Assembly: GCA_946613705.1 (NCBI GenBank)
Contig: CAMOFU010000002.1
Location: 1 to 31,290 of the forward strand
Direction: 5' to 3'
DNA length: 31,290 nt
From: an uncultured Clostridia bacterium
GTDB taxonomy: Bacteria; Bacillota; Clostridia; Oscillospirales; Ruminococcaceae
The notes under the pieces are model-generated. The model ran no database searches. It had not been told where the DNA came from and saw nothing but the letters and a program-made list of their open reading frames with translations. Every line of letters starts with the position of its first letter. Within the stretch, counting starts at the first letter, position 1. Positions 24,130 through 31,290 of the stretch are shown here, piece after piece. The position numbers were made by a program, and so were the translations under genes.

Positions 24130-24200
24130 GGCACTGTAGCTCAATAGCAGAGCGTTGTTTTCAATCAGACAAAGATGCAGGTGTGAGCCCTGCGGGTGCA
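24130..24200 (+). other. Aberrant tRNA-like sequence upstream of the zinc-ribbon gene
   Basis: It starts four bases after the sigma factor stop and resembles a tRNA. It has a partly paired acceptor (GCACT/GGTGC), T8-A9, a D stem (24139-24142 with 24150-24153), an anticodon-like stem (24155-24159 with 24168-24172) with an eight-base loop, and a perfect T stem (24177-24181 with 24189-24193). The D loop AATAGCA lacks the usual GG. The T loop TGTGAGC lacks the usual TTC. There is no CCA end. It may be a tRNA pseudogene or a tRNA-like leader of the next gene. Confidence 0.5.
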
Positions 24201-24229
24201 AACAAAAATATTTTAGCGAGGTAAAAAAT

Positions 24230-24511
24230 ATGTACGAGGACAAGACATTAGTATGTAAGGACTGCGGTAATGAGTTCGTGTTCACAGCAGGTGAGCAGGA
24301 GTTTTATGCCGAGAAGGGCTTTGTGAATGAGCCGCAGCGCTGCAAGGCCTGCCGTGATGCAAGAAAGAATGCGTCCAGAGAGGGCAGACAGATGTATGAA
24401 GCTACCTGTGCAAACTGCGGAAATGTTGCAAGGATCCCCTTCAGACCGAGAGAGGACAGACCTGTATATTGCAGCGAGTGCTTTGCACAGCTCAAGCAGA
24501 ACGAGGGCTGA
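24230..24511 (+). CDS. Double zinc-ribbon protein
   Basis: 93 aa. It has two zinc-ribbon units. Cys9, Cys12, Cys38 and Cys41 form the first (a probable zinc-ribbon domain, zf-trcl type, with AGEQEFYAEKGFVNEPQRC). Cys60, Cys63, Cys81 and Cys84 form the second (CANCGNVARIPFRPREDRP). Such small proteins are common in Clostridia and presumably bind nucleic acid or protein, but no function is established. GCGAGG precedes the ATG at 24230; an upstream TTG extension would run through the tRNA-like sequence and lacks support. It is followed by a strong terminator, so it is the end of a unit. Confidence 0.88.
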   Translation: MYEDKTLVCKDCGNEFVFTAGEQEFYAEKGFVNEPQRCKACRDARKNASREGRQMYEATCANCGNVARIPFRPREDRPVYCSECFAQLKQNEG

Positions 24512-24563
24512 TCTCCCCGCAGTATAGGCGCGGTATTCGTAAAATATCCAATACGCTGAAAAT

Positions 24564-24595
24564 GCTCTGCACGGTTCGCCTTGCAGAGCTTTTTT
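24564..24595 (+). terminator. Intrinsic terminator after the zinc-ribbon gene
   Basis: A perfect 8-bp stem (24564-24571 with 24582-24589) with a ten-base loop is followed by six T residues (24590-24595). Confidence 0.92.
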
Positions 24596-24673
24596 GTTTG
24601 TATGCCTTTTATACGAAAGTGTAAACAATGCGTTAATTTATGACAGTCCGCAAAGCCAAATCCTGTAATGGGC

Positions 24674-24702
24674 TTGCATTTTTGATAAAAATGGGTTATA
24701 AT
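24674..24702 (+). promoter_or_regulatory. Promoter of the DUF1858 gene
   Basis: TTGCAT (24674-24679), a 17-bp spacer and consensus TATAAT (24697-24702). The leader is about 40 nt and contains the AAAGGAGC ribosome site. Confidence 0.8.
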
Positions 24703-24750
24703 ATATATACAAATCAGGTTTACTTTTTGAAAATGAAAGGAGCTTTCAAA

Positions 24751-24954
24751 ATGGCATTTGAAGTTACTAAGGATACGATAATCGGTGAGATACTCGATCA
24801 TGACGAGACTACCGCGCAGTATTTTATGGAGATGGGTATGCACTGCCTCTACTGCCCCGCTTCAAGAGGGGAGACACTCGAGGAGGCCTGCATGGTACAC
24901 GGCGTTGATGCCGACCAGCTGGCAAAAACTATCAACGCTCATATCAACGGCTGA
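24751..24954 (+). CDS. DUF1858 / hybrid-cluster-protein-associated redox disulfide domain protein
   Basis: 67 aa. It matches the small DUF1858 fold: TIIGEILDHDETTAQYFMEMGMHCLYCPASRGETLEEAC. The CLYC pair (about residues 32-35) is the putative redox disulfide. Family members are found alone in anaerobes and are thought to be linked with hybrid cluster protein or other nitrosative or redox metabolism; no activity has been established. It is monocistronic here, with its own promoter and terminator. Confidence 0.9.
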   Translation: MAFEVTKDTIIGEILDHDETTAQYFMEMGMHCLYCPASRGETLEEACMVHGVDADQLAKTINAHING

Positions 24955-24963
24955 TCCGGCCGC

Positions 24964-24995
24964 GCTGCCGTTGTTGAAGCGGCAGCATATTTTTT
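24964..24995 (+). terminator. Intrinsic terminator after the DUF1858 gene
   Basis: A 7-bp GC-rich stem (24964-24970 with 24980-24986) with a nine-base loop is followed by ATATTTTTT. It ends the monocistronic DUF1858 unit. Confidence 0.85.
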
Positions 24996-25049
24996 ATGTA
25001 TTGTTTTTATTTTGTATTTTTATAGCTGAAGCTTTTGGGGAGATGTGCT

Positions 25050-25736
25050 TTGAACGATAAACGACTGCTTGCCTGCGCAGCGCTCTGCTCGGGAAGACCC
25101 GATGGCAGGGCGGCGGATGTCGGGACAGACCACGGGCATCTGGCGGTGTATCTCGTGCAGCAGGGGATATGCGGGACGGCTGTTGCCTGCGATATCAACG
25201 AGAAGCCGCTCGGGAGCGCAAAAGAGAATATCCGCAGGGCAGGGCTTGAGGACAGGATAAGCACCTGCCTGTCCGACGGGCTCGACTGCGTGCCGAGCGA
25301 GGGCATCACCGATGTTGTCATCGCGGGAATGGGCGGCGAGCTGATCGCGGATATAATCAGCCGTGCCGACTGGATACGCACCGAGAGGGTCAACCTCGTG
25401 CTCCAGCCGATGACAAAGTGGGATCACCTGCGGCAGTACCTCTGGGACAACGGCTTCGAGGTCACGAGGGAGCTGCCCTGCACAGAGGGCAGGTTCGTTT
25501 ATTCCGTGATGCAGGCGGTGTATGTCGGCGGCAGACAGAGAGGGGAGTGCAGCCTTGCATACCTCTACGGCGGACTGACAGACGGCAGCACGGAGGACGG
25601 CAGAGCGTATCTGCAAAGACAGGCGCAGCGGCTCGAAACAGCAGGCAGGGGACTTATGAGGTCGCCCGACAAGGCCGTGACTGCGCAGAGGTACCTTGCG
25701 GCGGCAAGAGAGCTCAGAGAGAGGATCGGGGGATAG
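25050..25736 (+). CDS. trmK: tRNA (adenine22-N1)-methyltransferase TrmK
   Basis: 228 aa. The S-adenosylmethionine site is DVGTDHGHL (residues 23-31), a TrmK hallmark. GMGGELIADII is the second conserved block and NLVLQPMTKWDHLRQYLWDNGF the third. The enzyme methylates N1 of A22 in tRNAs. TTG at 25050 is chosen because GGGGAGA (25037-25043) gives correct spacing; an in-frame TTG at 25035 has no ribosome site. In Firmicutes trmK commonly lies next to a Nif3/YqfO gene, and the same pair occurs here with one small gene between them. Confidence 0.93.
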   Translation: MNDKRLLACAALCSGRPDGRAADVGTDHGHLAVYLVQQGICGTAVACDINEKPLGSAKENIRRAGLEDRISTCLSDGLDCVPSEGITDVVIAGMGGELIADIISRADWIRTERVNLVLQPMTKWDHLRQYLWDNGFEVTRELPCTEGRFVYSVMQAVYVGGRQRGECSLAYLYGGLTDGSTEDGRAYLQRQAQRLETAGRGLMRSPDKAVTAQRYLAAARELRERIGG

Positions 25737-25740
25737 GCAT

Positions 25741-26211
25741 ATGAACGGCGGAACGGTCAGGAGGATACTGCTTTGTGCGGTGATGGCCCTTGCTGCGTTT
25801 GGAGCCGTCTGGGGGCTTTACATAGCCGCACTGCTGATAACGCTCAGCTCGGGCGGCGATGCTTCGTATGCTATAGGGCTGTGCGCGGCGATGGCAGTGC
25901 AGCTGATCGTCTATAAGGTCGCCCCGAGGAGGTTCACACGGCTGCAAAGGTGGATATCCTGCGCGGCGGCACCGCTCGTGATAATGCTGATCTTTGCGAA
26001 GCTGTTCAAGGGCGGCGGCAATTTTGAGATGCTGGGCGGCAGCTTCAATGTCAGCCTGCTGATCGCTATGCTCTGCTTTGCGGCATTTACGGGAACGGTC
26101 GAGCTTTGCAGCCATTTTCTGCTGCACAGACCGAAAAACAGCGATGATGACGAAGACGACGAAGACGATGAAGACGGTAAAGACGGTGAAGACGGCAGCG
26201 GGGAAGGCTGA
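25741..26211 (+). CDS. Small polytopic membrane protein with acidic tail
   Basis: 156 aa, not recognised. Four likely membrane segments (about 9-34, 41-60, 71-89 and 102-127) are followed by a cytoplasmic or external tail of Asp/Glu/Gly repeats (DDDEDDEDDEDGKDGEDG). The tail DNA is a degenerate GAAGAC-type repeat and could vary in length. It starts four bases after the trmK stop, with GGGGGAT as ribosome site, and precedes the Nif3 gene, so cotranscription is likely. No function can be assigned. Confidence 0.8.
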   Translation: MNGGTVRRILLCAVMALAAFGAVWGLYIAALLITLSSGGDASYAIGLCAAMAVQLIVYKVAPRRFTRLQRWISCAAAPLVIMLIFAKLFKGGGNFEMLGGSFNVSLLIAMLCFAAFTGTVELCSHFLLHRPKNSDDDEDDEDDEDGKDGEDGSGEG

Positions 26212-26274
26212 TGTGATGCGTTTTTACAGATCATAATGAGGATATGAAACAACATTTACACAGAGGTGACTAAT

Positions 26275-27033
26275 ATGACAACAGTCAAGGATATTTATAG
26301 TTACATTGATAAGATAGCTCCGTTTGAGAACCAGGAGAGCTACGACAACAGCGGCATCAATATCGGCTGGAACGGCGATGAGGTCAAGGCTGCACTTATA
26401 GCGCTCGACGCTACGAGCGACGTTGTCCGCGATGCCGAGCAGCTGGGCGCACAGCTGATAATCACTCATCACCCCGTGATCTTTGACCCTATCAAGCAGA
26501 TAAGCTTCAAGTCGGTGGCGGGCAGGCTCGCGTTTGACGGCATAAGTGTGATCTCGGCTCATACCAGCTTCGACAGCGCCAAGCTCAACGATATCCTCTG
26601 CGAAAAGCTCGGGCTCATACCTACCGAGCCGCTGCGCGTGGAGAACGGTGTGCCTATGGGATATATCTGCGAGTGCGCCAACATGACCCCCGAGCGGCTC
26701 GTTACAAGGATACAGTCCGCCCTCGGCACCACCTGCGTGCGCTATAACAATATGGGCGGCGAGATCAACAGGACAGCTGTAGTCTCGGGAAGCGGCGGCA
26801 GCTTCCTGCCCGATGTTATCGCCAAGAATGTTGACTGCCTTATCACGGGCGATGTTAAGCACAATGTTTTCATAGATGCATACAACGCAGGTGTTATGGT
26901 CATCGACGCGGGGCATTATCATACCGAGGAGATCTTCTGCGAGTATATGCGCAGCGTGCTCTCGGATAAATTCCCCGAGGTGCATTTCGAGATCGCGCCC
27001 TCCGAGAAGGATATACTCAGCTATCTTTTCTGA
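26275..27033 (+). CDS. Nif3-like dinuclear metal centre protein (YqfO/YbgI family)
   Basis: 252 aa. Metal-binding motifs include THHP (His65, His66), SAHTSFDSA with His96 and Asp100, and AGHYHTEE with His214, His216 and Glu218. The family forms a hexameric toroid with two metals per subunit. It is often annotated as GTP cyclohydrolase 1 type 2, but the biochemical role is uncertain. This is the short form without the inserted PII-like domain of B. subtilis YqfO. ATG at 26275 is chosen because AGAGGTG lies 6 nt upstream; an earlier in-frame GTG overlaps that site. Neighbouring trmK is a common association. Confidence 0.93.
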   Translation: MTTVKDIYSYIDKIAPFENQESYDNSGINIGWNGDEVKAALIALDATSDVVRDAEQLGAQLIITHHPVIFDPIKQISFKSVAGRLAFDGISVISAHTSFDSAKLNDILCEKLGLIPTEPLRVENGVPMGYICECANMTPERLVTRIQSALGTTCVRYNNMGGEINRTAVVSGSGGSFLPDVIAKNVDCLITGDVKHNVFIDAYNAGVMVIDAGHYHTEEIFCEYMRSVLSDKFPEVHFEIAPSEKDILSYLF

Positions 27034-27121
27034 GAGCCGCAGGAGAGCGGAAATCACAAAATTACAAATTACAAATTACACAAACAAGTCTCTGTGCTGT
27101 GCATTGTGAAGGGTGGTCTGT

Positions 27122-28144
27122 ATGAAAAAGCTTTTGTGCCTGCCGACAGCGGCGGCGATGTTGTGTGCCTGCGGGAGCTATCCCGAGGATAAGCAGAACG
27201 AGAAGTATTCGCGCTCGCTGTTCTGCATGGATACTTATATGACCGTTACCGCCTACGGGGAGTACGCAGATGCGGCGCTCTCTGAGGTGAGCAGCAGATT
27301 GCAGGAGCTTGAAAAGGAATGGTCCGCGACCGACAGCGAAAGCCCGATATACAAGGCAGATCATTCGGCGGGTGCGTCGGTGGAGATCACTGCCGATACC
27401 GAGGAGCTTGTCAGGTTCGCGCTCGAAATGAACAGCCGCACCGACGGCGCTCTGGATATCACGCTGCTGCCTGTGCTGAGGCTTTGGGGCTTCACGACGG
27501 GGGACTACAGGGTGCCCGATGCTGCCGAGATATCGCAGGCGCTCGGCAAAACAGGCGCTTCAAAGGTCAGCGCAGAGGGCGGCAGGCTCACCGTCCCCGA
27601 CGGTATGATGATCGACCTCGGCGCTGTCGCAAAGGGCTGCGCTGCCGATATCGCCGCAAAGCTGCTCGAGGAAAAGGGCGTGAGGTCGGCGATACTCGAC
27701 CTCGGCGGCAATGTGCAGACTATCGGCTTGAAGCCCGACGGCAGCGAGTGGAAGATCGGCATACGCGACCCCGTCGGCGAGGGGCTGATAGGCACCGTTT
27801 CGGTCGAGGATAAGGCTGTCGTCACCTCGGGCGGTTACGAGCGCTTCTTTGAGCAGGACGGCAAGACCTATCATCATATCATCGACCCCAAAACAGGTGC
27901 GCCTGCCGAGAGCGGGATAGCATCGGTAACGGTCGTCGGCGAGGAGGGCAGAATGTGCGATGCGCTCTCGACCTCGCTGTTCGTTATGGGCGCGGATAAG
28001 GCTTACGATTACTGGAAGCGCGAGGGCGGCTTTGAGTATGTTATAGTTACCGACAGCGGCGAGCTGGTGATATCTGCGGGGCTGAAGGACAGCTTCGCGC
28101 TCGACGGCGATCACTACGGGATAAAGATGACGGTGGCGGAATGA
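27122..28144 (+). CDS. apbE: FAD:protein FMN transferase (ApbE lipoprotein)
   Basis: 340 aa. A lipoprotein signal peptide ends in the lipobox LCAC, making Cys17 the lipidated residue. MDTYMTVTAYG, MIDLGAVAKGCAAD and GKTYHHIIDPKTGAPA are ApbE hallmarks, and DALSTSLFVMG closes the domain. ApbE covalently attaches FMN from FAD to threonine residues of extracytoplasmic flavoproteins such as RnfG/RnfD, using magnesium. The ATG follows AGGGTGG at good spacing. It heads a tight operon: the next gene starts inside its stop codon (ATGA). No flavinylation target is in the window. Confidence 0.95.
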   Translation: MKKLLCLPTAAAMLCACGSYPEDKQNEKYSRSLFCMDTYMTVTAYGEYADAALSEVSSRLQELEKEWSATDSESPIYKADHSAGASVEITADTEELVRFALEMNSRTDGALDITLLPVLRLWGFTTGDYRVPDAAEISQALGKTGASKVSAEGGRLTVPDGMMIDLGAVAKGCAADIAAKLLEEKGVRSAILDLGGNVQTIGLKPDGSEWKIGIRDPVGEGLIGTVSVEDKAVVTSGGYERFFEQDGKTYHHIIDPKTGAPAESGIASVTVVGEEGRMCDALSTSLFVMGADKAYDYWKREGGFEYVIVTDSGELVISAGLKDSFALDGDHYGIKMTVAE

Positions 28145-28509
28145 AGCTTATCAGATCGCAGAGATTCTGGATGGCCGTCTGTGCCGTGATATTCGCTGCA
28201 TCAGCGGTATGGTGCGTGCTGATACTGACTAAGCCCGCCCGCTCGGCCGTGCGTATCGTGCAGGACGGCAAAGAGCTGTTCGTGCTCGATCTTTCGGTCA
28301 CCGAGGACAAGACGATGACGGTGGAGTTCGAGGGGCGCAGAAACGTGCTCGAGATCAAGGACGGGCGCATCCGTATGCTCGAAGCCGACTGCCCCGACAA
28401 GGTCTGCATACATACGGGCTGGCTGACAACTGATATCCCGATAGTCTGCCTGCCGAACAGGCTCGTGATAGAGTTCGCCGACAGTCGGGTCGATGCGGCA
28501 GTGGGGTGA
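28141..28509 (+). CDS. Membrane-anchored NusG domain II protein
   Basis: 122 aa. One N-terminal membrane segment (about 9-29) is followed by a small beta domain of the NusG_II type, with ADCPDKVCIHTGW and IVCLPNRLVIEF. It is not a transcription factor; this family is extracytoplasmic and usually sits in operons with ApbE and Gx-type transporters. The cysteines of the CxxxxC and IVC motifs may be redox active or bind a cofactor. It overlaps apbE by four bases, so translation is coupled. Function unproven. Confidence 0.9.
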   Translation: MKLIRSQRFWMAVCAVIFAASAVWCVLILTKPARSAVRIVQDGKELFVLDLSVTEDKTMTVEFEGRRNVLEIKDGRIRMLEADCPDKVCIHTGWLTTDIPIVCLPNRLVIEFADSRVDAAVG

Positions 28510-28512
28510 GCA

Positions 28513-29004
28513 ATGGACGTTAAAAGACTTACACGGCTGGCAATGCTCACGGCGCTGGCGCTGATAATATTTACCGTCGAGCTGCAGCTGCCCACGCTTG
28601 CGCCGATCCCGGGAATGAAGCTCGGGCTCGCCAATATCGTCACCGTTTATGCGGTCTACAGCTTCTCGGCAGGGGAGACTGCGATGCTCGTGGTCGTGAG
28701 GGTGCTGCTGGGGGCGCTCATCGCGGGCAATCTCATGTCGCTTGCCTACAGCCTCGCGGGCGGACTGCTCTGCCTTGCGGGTATGCTGCTGCTGCGCCGC
28801 GTGATAGACAGGAAGCATATCTGGGTGTGCAGCGTGCTCGGAGCCGTGCTGCATAATATCGGACAGACTGCCGCAGCGGTCGTGCTGATGCAGACGAGGA
28901 CCGTGATCGCGTACCTGCCGTTTTTGCTGCTCTCGGGCTGCGTGGCGGGCGCTCTGACGGGCATGGCGGGCCAGCTCGTGACAGGAAGGAGTGACAAACG
29001 GTAG
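28513..29004 (+). CDS. Gx transporter family protein (HepS-component-I-like)
   Basis: 163 aa, very hydrophobic with about five membrane segments. PIPGMKLGLANIVTVYAVY and LGAVLHNIGQ are typical of Gx transporter proteins. They are often annotated as heptaprenyl diphosphate synthase component I and may be ECF-type substrate-binding proteins. It follows the NusG-II gene after a three-base gap. The trio ApbE / NusG-II / Gx occurs in many Clostridia and has been linked with flavin-based extracytoplasmic electron transfer or quinone/prenyl metabolism, by context only. The substrate is unknown. Confidence 0.88.
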   Translation: MDVKRLTRLAMLTALALIIFTVELQLPTLAPIPGMKLGLANIVTVYAVYSFSAGETAMLVVVRVLLGALIAGNLMSLAYSLAGGLLCLAGMLLLRRVIDRKHIWVCSVLGAVLHNIGQTAAAVVLMQTRTVIAYLPFLLLSGCVAGALTGMAGQLVTGRSDKR

Positions 29005-29102
29005 GCGCAGGCTGCCATACCGCGCAGACCCGCGCTTTTACGGCATCAGCCGAGCTGCGGTCACAAAATTACAAAAATATAGAAAATTAACATAATTTCC
29101 AC

Positions 29103-29131
29103 TTTACAAAACAGAATTGTTGTGCTATAAT
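29103..29131 (+). promoter_or_regulatory. Promoter of carAB
   Basis: TTTACA (29103-29108), a 17-bp spacer and consensus TATAAT (29126-29131), with the extended-minus-10 TG at 29123-29124. The leader to GTG at 29166 is short (about 27 nt). No PyrR-type attenuator or other riboswitch is visible between 29005 and 29165. Confidence 0.8.
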
Positions 29132-29165
29132 AGTAAAGATAAAAATATGTAAGGAGGAGTTATAA

Positions 29166-30248
29166 GTGCAGAAAGCGTACTTGATTCTTGAAAACGGCAC
29201 GATCTTTGAGGGCAAGAGCTTCGGCGCTTCGGGAGAAGCCGTCGGCGAGATCGTGTTTACCACGTCGATGACAGGATATGTTGAAACGCTCACCGATCCG
29301 AGCTATTACGGCCAGATCGTTGTTCAGACATTTCCTCTTATCGGAAACTACGGTGTTATGAAAGACGACTTTCAGAGCAGCCGTCCGCAGGTAAAAGCTT
29401 ATATTGTCAGAGAATGGTGTCAGGAGCCCAGCAATTTCCGTTGCGAGGGTGATCTTGACACTTTTTTAAAGGAGAATAACATCGTAGGTCTGTACGGCAT
29501 AGATACAAGACAGCTTACGAAGATCGTCCGCGAGTCGGGCGTTATGAACGGCAAGATCGTCTGCGAGGGCTCGGGCTTCAGCTTTGACGAGCTGAAAAGC
29601 TACAGGATCGTCGATGCGGTCGAGAACACCACCTGCGAGAAGGAGTATGTTATCCCCGCCGAGGGCGAGACCAAGCGCAGAGTAGTGCTCTATGACTTCG
29701 GCACGAAGAGGAGCATCGCCCGCCAGCTCGTAAAGCGCGGCTGCGAGGTCACTGTGCTGCCCGCGAGCACTCCCGCAGAGAGAGTGCTTGAGCTTGCTCC
29801 CGACGGTATCATGCTCTCCAACGGCCCCGGGGATCCCGCCGATAATACAGCGGTGATCGCCGAGCTGAAAAAGCTGATAGACAAGAATATCCCGACCTTT
29901 GCGATCTGCCTCGGGCATCAGCTTTATGCACTGGCTCACGGCGCTAAGACCGAAAAGCTCAAATACGGCCACCGAGGTGCAAATCAGCCTGTTACCGATA
30001 CCGAGACGGGCAGAGTTTACATCACCAGCCAGAACCACGGCTATGCGGTAGTCAACGATTCGCTCGGCGATTACGCAAAGGTGTCGTTTGTGAATACCAA
30101 CGACGGTACCTGCGAGGGTGTGAAGTATATCAACGAGAAGGCATTCTCGGTCCAGTTCCACCCCGAAGCCTGCGGCGGCCCCAAGGACCCCGGGTTCTTG
30201 TTCGACAGGTTCATGGATATGATAGATGCAAACAGGAAGGGAGTGTAA
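29166..30248 (+). CDS. carA: Carbamoyl-phosphate synthase small subunit (glutaminase)
   Basis: 360 aa. The N-terminal domain starts AYLILENGTIFEGKSFGA and contains TTSMTGYVETLTDPSYYGQI. The class I glutaminase domain has FAICLGHQL with nucleophile Cys248, and HPEA near the end. The small subunit releases ammonia from glutamine and passes it to CarB for carbamoyl phosphate, used for arginine and pyrimidine synthesis. The start is GTG with AAGGAGG about 8 nt upstream. carB follows after three bases, so the two are coupled. Confidence 0.97.
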   Translation: MQKAYLILENGTIFEGKSFGASGEAVGEIVFTTSMTGYVETLTDPSYYGQIVVQTFPLIGNYGVMKDDFQSSRPQVKAYIVREWCQEPSNFRCEGDLDTFLKENNIVGLYGIDTRQLTKIVRESGVMNGKIVCEGSGFSFDELKSYRIVDAVENTTCEKEYVIPAEGETKRRVVLYDFGTKRSIARQLVKRGCEVTVLPASTPAERVLELAPDGIMLSNGPGDPADNTAVIAELKKLIDKNIPTFAICLGHQLYALAHGAKTEKLKYGHRGANQPVTDTETGRVYITSQNHGYAVVNDSLGDYAKVSFVNTNDGTCEGVKYINEKAFSVQFHPEACGGPKDPGFLFDRFMDMIDANRKGV

Positions 30249-30251
30249 ATT

Positions 30252-31290
30252 ATGCCGCTGAATAAAGATATCAAGCGCGTTCTCGTTATCGGCTCGGGCC
30301 CTATAGTTATAGGACAGGCTGCCGAGTTCGACTACGCAGGCACACAGGCCTGCCGCGCACTTAAAGAGGAAGGGCTTGAGGTCATACTCATCAACTCCAA
30401 TCCTGCTACTATAATGACCGATAAGGCTATGGCGGATAAGATCTATATAGAGCCGCTCACACTTGAAACTGTAAAGAGAGTTATCAAGAAGGAGCGCCCC
30501 GACAGCGTGCTTTCCACCCTCGGCGGACAGACAGGCCTTACTCTTTCGATGCAGCTCGCAAAGTCGGGCTTCCTCGATGAGTACGGTGTGAAGCTGCTCG
30601 GCGCGAAGCCCCTCACCATAGACAAGGCTGAGGACAGACAGATGTTCAAGGATACTATGGAGGCTATAGGTCAGCCGTGTATCCCCTCGACGGTCGTTAA
30701 TACGGTCGAGGACGCTGTCAGGTTTGCCGACAGCGAGGGCGTGGGCTATCCGCTCATTATCCGCCCCGCATTCACGCTCGGCGGCACGGGCGGCGGCATC
30801 GTCCATAATGAGGAGGAGCTGCGCGAGATCACCAGGAACGGCCTCTATCTCTCGCCTATCACTCAGGTGCTGGTAGAGAAGTGTGTTTCGGGCTGGAAGG
30901 AGATCGAGTTCGAGGTAATGCGTGACTCGGCAGGCAATGTCATCACCATCTGCTCGATGGAGAACGTTGACCCCGTCGGCGTGCATACGGGCGATTCTAT
31001 CGTTGTCGCTCCCTGCGTTACTCTCGCGGACAAGGAGTTCCAGATGCTGCGCACCGCGGCTATCAGGATAGTCGATGCGCTCGAGGTCGAGGGCGGCTGC
31101 AACTGCCAGTTCGCACTTAATCCCGACAGCTTTGAGTATGCCGTCATCGAGGTAAATCCCCGTGTGTCGCGTTCGTCGGCACTGGCTTCCAAGGCTACGG
31201 GCTACCCGATCGCTAAGGTCGCTACCAAGATCGCTATAGGCTACAGGCTCGATGAGATCATCAATGCAGTAACGGGCAAGCCCTATGCCT
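30252..31290 (+). CDS. carB: Carbamoyl-phosphate synthase large subunit, N-terminal part
   Basis: Partial: 346 codons before the window ends, of an expected 1060-1080. The visible part is the first ATP-grasp half, with LVIGSGPIVIGQAAEFDYAG at the start, STLGGQTGLTLSM, RPAFTLGGTGGG, and NPRVSRSSALASKATGYPIA. It makes carbamoyl phosphate from bicarbonate, ammonia and two ATP. The reading frame is open to the last base. It begins three bases after carA and is cotranscribed with it. Confidence 0.97.
   Translation, partial: MPLNKDIKRVLVIGSGPIVIGQAAEFDYAGTQACRALKEEGLEVILINSNPATIMTDKAMADKIYIEPLTLETVKRVIKKERPDSVLSTLGGQTGLTLSMQLAKSGFLDEYGVKLLGAKPLTIDKAEDRQMFKDTMEAIGQPCIPSTVVNTVEDAVRFADSEGVGYPLIIRPAFTLGGTGGGIVHNEEELREITRNGLYLSPITQVLVEKCVSGWKEIEFEVMRDSAGNVITICSMENVDPVGVHTGDSIVVAPCVTLADKEFQMLRTAAIRIVDALEVEGGCNCQFALNPDSFEYAVIEVNPRVSRSSALASKATGYPIAKVATKIAIGYRLDEIINAVTGKPYA

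Noticed and set aside
24130..24200. Reading the tRNA-like sequence as tRNA-Sec because TCA occurs in its anticodon-like loop.
   Set aside because: There is no long variable arm, the acceptor is too poor and the loop has eight bases.
25001..25026. TTGTTT and TATAGC before trmK as a promoter.
   Set aside because: The spacer is only 14 bases and the -10 is weak.
29005..29165. A PyrR attenuator or riboswitch before carA.
   Set aside because: The promoter lies within 65 bases of the start codon, leaving a leader too short for such a structure, and no matching hairpins were seen.

Overview
The window looks like chromosome from a Gram-positive, Ruminococcus-like member of the Clostridia (Oscillospiraceae). 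This is an inference from four things: the Firmicutes-type division and cell-wall (dcw) gene order, strong AGGAGG ribosome sites with some TTG/GTG starts, GC-rich coding regions between AT-rich spacers, and a DNPR motif in MurE that implies meso-diaminopimelate peptidoglycan. All recognised genes are on the + strand. The many long antisense ORFs are GC-rich-codon shadows.

Region 1 (1-5443): the end of a tRNA-Gly(GCC), a complete tRNA-Cys(GCA) and a terminator. A promoter then precedes an FkbH-type HAD-IIIC protein, RqcH (ribosome quality control), a stand-alone acyl carrier protein, an unknown protein translationally coupled to the ACP, and an inorganic pyrophosphatase with a terminator. FkbH plus ACP suggests a glyceryl-thioester carrier system whose acceptor is unknown.

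Region 2 (5444-21656): a 620-bp AT-rich leader with two good promoters and 10-bp-phased GTG repeats (a candidate MraZ operator). It is followed by mraZ, rsmH, ftsL-like, a class B PBP with two PASTA domains, murE, murF, a degenerate MraY-like protein, ftsW, murG, an unknown single-pass membrane protein, murA, ftsQ/divIB and ftsZ. murD and ftsA are absent from the cluster. The protein at the mraY position has lost most expected catalytic residues and carries a good promoter sequence inside its reading frame. These are the most notable features of the window.

Region 3 (21657-24995): a DivIVA-like coiled-coil protein overlapping an orphan fumarase beta subunit, a SigH-like sigma factor, an aberrant tRNA-like sequence, a double zinc-ribbon protein and a DUF1858 redox-disulfide protein. 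Most have their own promoter or terminator.

Region 4 (25050-29004): TrmK (tRNA m1A22 methyltransferase), a small membrane protein with an acidic tail, a Nif3/YqfO metal protein, then a tight ApbE - NusG-II-domain - Gx-transporter operon (flavinylation and possibly quinone/prenyl or redox functions).

Region 5 (29103-31290): a promoter followed by carA and the first third of carB (carbamoyl phosphate synthesis), cut by the window end. No CRISPR array, insertion sequence, prophage or rRNA was seen.
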